Origin: Pomphorhynchus laevis
Lineage: Eukaryota > Acanthocephala > Palaeacanthocephala > Echinorhynchida > Pomphorhynchidae
Assembly (NCBI GenBank): GCA_012934845.2
Contig: WNNJ02000178.1
Coordinates: 1-64,000, forward strand
Length of the DNA: 64,000 nucleotides
Direction: 5' to 3'
Numbering within the stretch: the stretch's first letter is position 1; the number at the start of each line of letters is the position of its first letter. Of the stretch, positions 58,150 through 64,000 are shown in pieces. The notes beneath the pieces are model-generated. The model did not search any database and had not been told where the DNA came from. It was given only the letters and a program-made list of their open reading frames with translations. Both the position numbers and the translations under genes were made by a program.

Positions 58150-59440
58150 AGATTCCTAATGCAATATACATTCATTTATAATGACAATCCTATTCTCTGC
58201 ATATTCCCTTGCAGTTTAATCGATTATCAAATTAAATTTACTTTTTGAAATTCATTCATCAATAATCCTAATTTCCTCTTTAAAGATTTAATATAAGTGT
58301 TTACACTTATGTTCAATAACCGAAATACTTTAGGCAACCGCTAAGGAATGACCACCAGTTCGGTATTAGATAATATCGTCGGTTAAGTTATGGTGTCCGT
58401 TGCCGCATAAAATTATGGATAAGTAGAATTTTTTGCTTAAAATAAACATCGTTAATCCATTCAAACTAAAATTTTTCATCCATACTTTTTTAATTTTCTT
58501 TAACCCATCATATGAGAAAGTTTCTCATGGCAGTGTGTTGCGTCTGAAAATCCTAATTTGGTTAAAGCTATATCCATTGACGCATAAGAACAACCATCAA
58601 AAGATGATTTTTATTTCCAATAGTTCGTGCACATACTTTTTCCATTAGCCTTTCCTAAATATATTAAAGGTTTGAAGAGTCTTGTCCATATCCACAATCC
58701 TTCCTAGAAAAAGTAGTATAAAGTTAGTAAAAAGGTAGAGTATCCTTGTTAAACCACCTTTTCAGTGATCATTTTACTTCTCTTAAAAATTTTTAATATT
58801 TTACTCTAGTTATCAGAGAGCTTTGTTAAATGTTTGTTCGAGATCGAATCGATATATAACGCCTTCCCAAGAAGCAAAAGCATCATAAGACATCACCCTT
58901 AACGTCGTCTATTTCCATCTCAGCTGCAATCACTCTCGCATAGAGTTGAATTTCAAGTGTTTGGACTCATCATTCTAATGCCATCTATAGACTAACTTAT
59001 CCCTCAATAGCATCTTACAGCTAAACCATATATCATTCCTTCCTCTAAAATTCTTCATTGTTTACTTCGATTGGGAACGTTCTTTTCCTTGTTATCGTCA
59101 TTCCCAAACCATGAGATCATTTACTTCAAATTTCGTATGTAGTAAATCTGTTCCCATAATCCTTATTAAATTCGATTAAAGTTTGCCTGAAATGAATGCT
59201 GTTTACTATTTTTCTAAATGAATTTAATTAAATTCATTTTTATAAAAATTCGATTGCAATTTACAAATGTTTTATTTATTAATTCATTTTTAAATAAATT
59301 TAAAATGCATTTAATTTAAAATGGAAAAAATAATGCACAATGCGCATCTCTAATATTGAAAATAAATTGTTAAAAGGGTGCGCCCTCTATATCGAACTTA
59401 TAGAAAATAGAAAATTACAACATGAAATAACATATTGTTT
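58150..59440. other. No gene recognised
   Basis: This is moderately AT-rich DNA with a pyrimidine bias on the plus strand. Open stretches such as 58433-58648 have no domain. It could include decayed LINE sequence, but I cannot support it. Confidence 0.4.
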
Positions 59441-59448
59441 TTCTTTAG

Positions 59449-59512
59449 CACAAGAGAAAATTGGAAGCTTTAAAGGAAATTATGTTCCAGCTAACACCTG
59501 AGCGAGCTAAAA
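59449..59512 (+). pseudogene. Exon-like piece interrupted by a PLE terminus
   Basis: After a good acceptor (TTTTTCTTTAG) the frame reads HKRKLEALKEIMFQLTPERA, ordinary charged helix. Instead of a donor, the sequence goes directly into the reversed PLE terminus (AACTGAGTCTACGTA) at about 59515. Either the exon was cut by the insertion or it is a chance frame. I do not recognise the protein. Confidence 0.3.
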
Positions 59513-60180
59513 TCATATCAAATAACTGAGTCTACGTATTTTATACTATATATAAATAAAAAAGTGATAAATAATAAATTATTTTGTAAGAAATTATTAT
59601 TATGTCAACTTAAACTCTACGTATTTAATATAATTATAAAATAAACAAAACATCATAATGCTAAATCAAAATTTTATAATTAAATAATAAAATAAATAAT
59701 TGTTTTTAGATTTTTTATAATTTAAATCAAGTTAATATAGAATTTATTATTATGTCAACTTAAAATTTAAAATTAAAATTTAAAATTAAAGTCAATTTTT
59801 ATGAATTGACTAATAACAAATAAACAATGTATCAGAATAAGGATTAGATGTTATCAGTAGGAACTGCCATGCTATCAGGTTTCGGCCCCTATTCCTTGAC
59901 TCAGCATAGCAGCCGGTCCAAATACGCGCTTATGACGTATTTCCTCTGATTAAATTTGATTATCTGGTGTAAATCAGATCAGATAACTGAGTTTACCTAT
60001 TTTATACTATATAAATTAAAAGTATAGATTAATAATGATAAATAATAATTGATTAATCAGATTTTATATAATTTATATTTATAGAATGATAAAATTTATT
60101 ATTGAAATTTAAAATAAAAATCAATTTTTGTGAATTGACTAATAAATTATTAGTTATTCCTTATTCAAAAACGATGTTTT
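59513..60180 (-). mobile_element. Two or three nested PLE tails
   Basis: Reversed termini occur at 59515-59540, 59610-59630 and 59970-60000. Between them are the AT tracts and, at 59830-59960, one complete tail with pseudoknot stems (CTGCTATGC with GCATGGCAG, nine pairs) and the covarying hairpin AAATACGT/GCGTATTT. This copy is the most informative for the fold. Confidence 0.75.
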
Positions 60181-60220
60181 TGAATAAGGAATGAAGTAAC
60201 ATTTTGAATATTTATTGTAG

Positions 60221-60323
60221 ACTTATACGCGGCCACGTTTGAAATTAGTCTTCTATTTGACCCCGAGATAAGTTTCGAATGGCAACCGATGAATTTGCAA
60301 TCAGTTGTGGAGAACATTGTCTG
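60221..60323 (+). CDS. Possible terminal exon, unassigned
   Basis: After the acceptor TTTATTGTAG the phase-2 frame reads LYAATFEISLLFDPEISFEW and then NLQSVVENIV before TGA. The composition is that of real coding DNA. It could be the last exon of the gene to which the piece at 59449 belongs. No family is recognised. Further on, 60330-60400 reads openly in another frame. Confidence 0.3.
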
Positions 60324-60654
60324 ACACATTCCTTATCATGGAAAATAGTCGATTCGGCAATTTGGCGTCATGATATCGCTAGAGATGACCTAGCAAATAT
60401 GCAAAAGGACGGAAGTGTTAATGTCGTTAAAAAATGAGATTAACGAGGTTAAAGATAGTAAATTTAATTTCAGGAAGCATGGGGGATAAGAGGGAGTTAA
60501 AGTGGGTAAATTAGATAAGTGTAAAGCGGAATTAAATGGAGATTTAAAGTAGATGAAGGTGGGATATGCTTGAAATAAAATCATTACTAACTTTAAATGA
60601 ACTTATAATTTTTGATTTTTATATTAAAAATTAGTTTTTTAATTTTTATGATAC

Positions 60655-60960
60655 TATATAATCAAATTTAATCAGAGGAAATACGTTCTTAACATGCATT
60701 TGGCCCCGCTGCTATGTTTGTTAGAAGAGTAAGGGGTCGAAACCTGATAGCAGAGCAGTTCCTCCTTATGACCTCTAATTCTTGTTCTGATACAACGTCT
60801 GTTATTTATTAGTCAATTCATAAAAATGAATTTTGTTTTAAATTTCAATTTTTTATTTTAACTTGATTTAAATTATAAAAAATCTAAAAACAATTATTAA
60901 TTTTATTATTTAATTATTAAATTTTGATTTAGCATTATTATTATAAAAATGAATCTATAA
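60655..60960 (+). mobile_element. PLE tail-only copy
   Basis: The plus strand has the tail from the decayed hairpin (AAATACGTTC and GCATTTGG), GGCCCC with GGGGTC, CTGCTATG with a CAGAGCAG partner (one mismatch), then the AT tract. The terminus is absent. Confidence 0.7.
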
Positions 60961-61880
60961 TAAACTTATAATTTTTGATTTTTGTATTAAAAATTAGTTT
61001 TTAAATCAAATTCTTCCGGATCTGAAAATTGAGTTTTCTCATCTTATTGTCAAAATAGATGTTGCATAAAGAAACATTTATTCTACTAGAATCATAAACA
61101 TCCAGAAACTCCAAAAATGTAAAAATAAATTATAATATTGTTTTCTGAGTAAATCAAAATTTAAAATACTCTTTTAGCATAAAAATAGAATGTCAGTAAA
61201 ATGTTACTTCTGATAAAGAGTTAATTTTATCTACCTAAAAGTGTGTAATTCGAAAGAGGCATGATATCGCATGATACCAACGTCAGTTTGGACATTTAGT
61301 GACGATATATCGGATCTAATTGACTTATATGGACACGCATAAGTCAGATATCTATGTCAGATACCTGCCGTTTTTTGATAGGTCATATGACAGTAGAATT
61401 CCTGCGCAGGTAACACAATGCCATTCGGAAATAATGCGGTCGAAGTGGAACAGGTAGGCATGATTGAATATTGCGGGTTTGTCTTTGTTTTGGATGGAAC
61501 CAAATTCCCTAATGAAACAACTTTCACTTTCACAGGTGCTTTAATCTTCTAAATATATCATAGGATTAAAAGCTTCAACTAGAATTTTAAATACTGAAAT
61601 CAACAATTTACGGTCCTTAAGTATATACTGCAATGCACATCGGATATCAGATTTAAGTGGGCACTTCAATTCAATAAGCAACATAGAAGGCATTTAATTT
61701 ATACTACTATACATTGGTTCCATACTGATGTTAGATAGATTATCGTTAACAGAGAGACTGTTAACATTCTCTATTAGTATATTACTAATATACTAATATT
61801 AATTGTTATATAAGTTATTAGCTATTATCAGTCACTATATTAGTATATAATATATTAGTATAGAATATATTATTACAAGC
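60960..61880. other. No gene seen
   Basis: This is AT-rich to mixed DNA. 61740-61870 is a tract of repeated ATATTAGTATA. No credible ORF was found. Confidence 0.5.
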
Positions 61881-61881
61881 T

Positions 61882-64000
61882 ATGCCGGCGGAGCAGCATT
61901 GCTTGTGCCACGCCGCGCGTCCCCAGGTTGCGGATAGGGGAAGGACCTGCAGATATGCAGGTTAGCTGCGATATAAGCGAGCTTTGGCTTGACGAATAAG
62001 CATTCGCGGACAGCAAGCAGTAGCGTTATCGCGATGGCGTCGTAAAGCGTGGCAGCTTTAGGTCTATAAAAATCCATTCATCCAATGGGGGCTTAACGCT
62101 ATGATATGGCGAGTCGATCCCGCCATTAAATAAGGATCTGCCACTTGTTGCCGGACAAGTTATCCTATTGGTTTAGTACCGGCTAGGCCCACCGCTTATA
62201 ACTGTGGTTGACGATAGGCTGTTGCGACAAGCCAGTCACAAAATCAAATCGACGCATCATGACAGAAAAGCCTTCCAATGTTTGCACTGGGACTAGGGCG
62301 TACACCGCAATCGACGCGGCAGGGCGGGTCCCGGCTCGGCCGAAAAATATACGAGGGTTCCTGACGCAAGGACGGCGTCGGGGCACAAGCAAGCAAGTCC
62401 AAAGGAATAAGGAGACGTCAGGCGAAAAGATTCGTGTAGCATCTCTGAACGTAGGTACTCTCACTGGTAACGTTGAGGAGATCGCATCAATGCTGAGACG
62501 AAGACAAATAGATATTTGTGCACTGCATGAAACACGGTGGAACGGATCTAAAGCGTACAATATGGAGCAGGAACGTGGTAACAGTGGCTACAAGCTTCTC
62601 TACTATGGTACGGTGAAAACTAGCAGCGGAGTAGGTATTGCAATTTCTGATCGACTCCGTGATTCAGTTATGGAGGTCAGTCGCTACACCGATCGACTCA
62701 TGAAAATAAGCATTGCAACTGCAGACCGCATAGCTCACATTTTCTCCGCATATGCACCAAAGACTGGACGCAGTGAGATGGAGAAAGATGCCTTATGGGA
62801 AACGCTAGACGCTCACACACGGAAAATCTCTCCTGCAGACCTCATCATAATTGCTGGAGATCTCAACGGACATGTCAGGCAGACTGCTGATGGATCTCCA
62901 TGCCATGGTGGCAAAGGCTATGGTTGACGGAATAAGGATGGAGAACGAATAATTGAGTTTGCTGACTCGCATGATCTCGTTATTACCAATACATGGTTCA
63001 TCAAGCGATCCACGCAGCTCCCAACATATTACAGCACGAACATTAAAACCCAAATCGATTATATTCTCGTGCGGCGTAAAAACTTGTTCACTGTAACTAA
63101 TGTCAAGGCCTTAACATACGAGACACTAACAACGCAACACCGCCCAATAATTGCAGTCATGAAAATCAAGCCACCGCAGCAAAACGTGATGGAAAATCGC
63201 ACGGGACCATCAAGAACCAAATGGTGGAATTTTGGCGATAGGGAAGCAGAGATAATCTCGAGGATACGGCTTCCCGAAGTAACCACAGTTAAAGAAACGT
63301 GGAGCAAGACTGCACATATAGTACATACCATAGTGGATAAGACACTTGGTCGTACAAAAGCCAGTAAAAGATACATTAAGCGCGATACGTGGCTCTGGAC
63401 TGAAGATGTGAAATCGAAAGTCAAGGATAATAAACGAATGTTCCATATATATCTCGGCGACAAGACACAGGCAAACTTGCATGCATACCACCTAGCCAAG
63501 AGAAACTCAAAAAAGGCCGTTGCGATTGCCAGAGCTGTACACTACGATAAGGTGCACAAAAGACTCGATACACGCGATGGTGAACGAGACCTATTTCGGC
63601 TTGTGAAGCGAAGGCATCAAAACACGCAGGACATCGAAAAGTTTTACTGCATTAATGGAAGGGACGGCAAACTAATAATTGATCGACAGAAAGTTCGAGA
63701 TAGATGGCGTGATCATTTTGAGGAAATCTCAAATGAAGAGTTTCCGCATCTACCGATCCCAAAAGTTGCAGAAACGTCCGGTCCATTACCTCAAATAAGT
63801 GAGGACGAGGTGAAAGATGCATTAAAGCGTATGATGACTAGCAAAGCCACAGGACCAGACGACATTGCGACTGAGCTCTGGAAAGCCAAAAGCTAGGACC
63901 CAATCCCCTGGCTAACCAGTTTCTTCAACAAGATTTTTGATGAGTATAGGATACCGAGTGACTGGCAGAGCAGCACCACGATACCAATATGGAAAAAGAA
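61882..64000 (+). mobile_element. RTE-clade LINE, relatively fresh, runs off the window
   Basis: GC jumps at about 61882 to a leader, then a single frame (62208-63896 and beyond) reads the APE endonuclease: IRVASLNVGTLTGNVEEIAS, ICALHETRWNG, HIFSAYAPKTG, IIIAGDLNGHVR, TQIDYILVRRKNLF and TTQHRPIIAV; then the linker and the RT start FPHLPIPKVAETSGP, ATGPDDIATELWKAKS and DWQSSTTIPIWKKK at the window edge. Only two in-frame stops interrupt it (about 62925, TGA, and 63894, TAG, the latter in place of an expected Trp) and no frame shift was seen. RTE elements encode one ORF with APE and RT. The copy is dead as written but young. A decayed relative is at 9.0 kb. Confidence 0.88.

Noticed and set aside
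63059-63499. Minus-strand frames of 146 and 93 codons
   Set aside because: They are shadows of the RTE endonuclease/RT frame on the plus strand.

Overview
The window is AT-rich (by eye about 70-75% A+T) nuclear DNA from a metazoan. Evidence for an animal is an intron-split gene set with animal-type proteins (a TFAM-like HMG protein, SDR39U1, DDAH, an anoctamin), GT-AG introns, and a dense fauna of non-LTR retrotransposons and Penelope-like elements (PLEs). Several introns are very small (42, 47, 50 and 50 nt), which fits an invertebrate such as a nematode- or flatworm-grade animal; I cannot name the species. No operons, CRISPR arrays, rRNA genes or bacterial features are present, and I saw no element with recognisable retroviral, LTR or capsid genes.

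Host genes sit mainly in two clusters. At 2.2-14.6 kb are the 3' exons of a TFAM-like gene (+), a complete four-exon SDR39U1 gene (+, 4884-7585) and, convergent with it, a complete seven-exon DDAH gene (-, 14638-7881). Both complete models keep frame across every splice junction (306 and 298 codons). The DDAH protein seems to have lost its catalytic cysteine. At 51.8-55.8 kb are the 5' exons of an anoctamin-like gene (+). Two exon-like pieces at 59.4 and 60.2 kb have no assigned gene.

Mobile DNA fills most of the rest. (1) A Naiad-type PLE family, with the GIY-YIG endonuclease upstream of the reverse transcriptase, is by far the most numerous. There is a long copy at 47.7-49.5 kb (+), an RT copy at 56.4-58.1 kb (-), and many tail-only copies sharing a structured 3' tail and a fixed terminus. 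(2) Older canonical PLEs with C-terminal GIY-YIG or Penelope-type RT lie at 0.4, 1.6, 15.6 and 42-45 kb, some near hammerhead-ribozyme-like cores. (3) LINEs: two RTE copies (9.0-10.6 and 61.9-64 kb, the latter quite fresh), a Rex1/CR1-like element (24.0-27.4 kb plus two 3' fragments), a jockey/I-like element (28.0-31.8 kb plus a 5'-truncated copy at 19.9-21.4 kb), and an R2-group element with a restriction-like endonuclease (21.4-23.4 kb plus an N-terminal relic at 54.8-55.3 kb). A further degraded LINE lies at 16.5-17.5 kb.

Structural DNA of note: a 454-bp near-perfect palindrome (39281-39734) inside a nested inverted locus at 38.6-40.2 kb; a roughly 380-bp tandem unit seen at 27.9, 38.7, 39.1 and 50.8 kb; and three foldback elements at 14.9-16.3 kb whose right arms carry hammerhead-like cores. 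The host introns act as landing sites: the SDR39U1, DDAH and anoctamin genes all have PLE and/or LINE relics inside introns. One exon-like piece (59.45 kb) runs directly into a PLE terminus.
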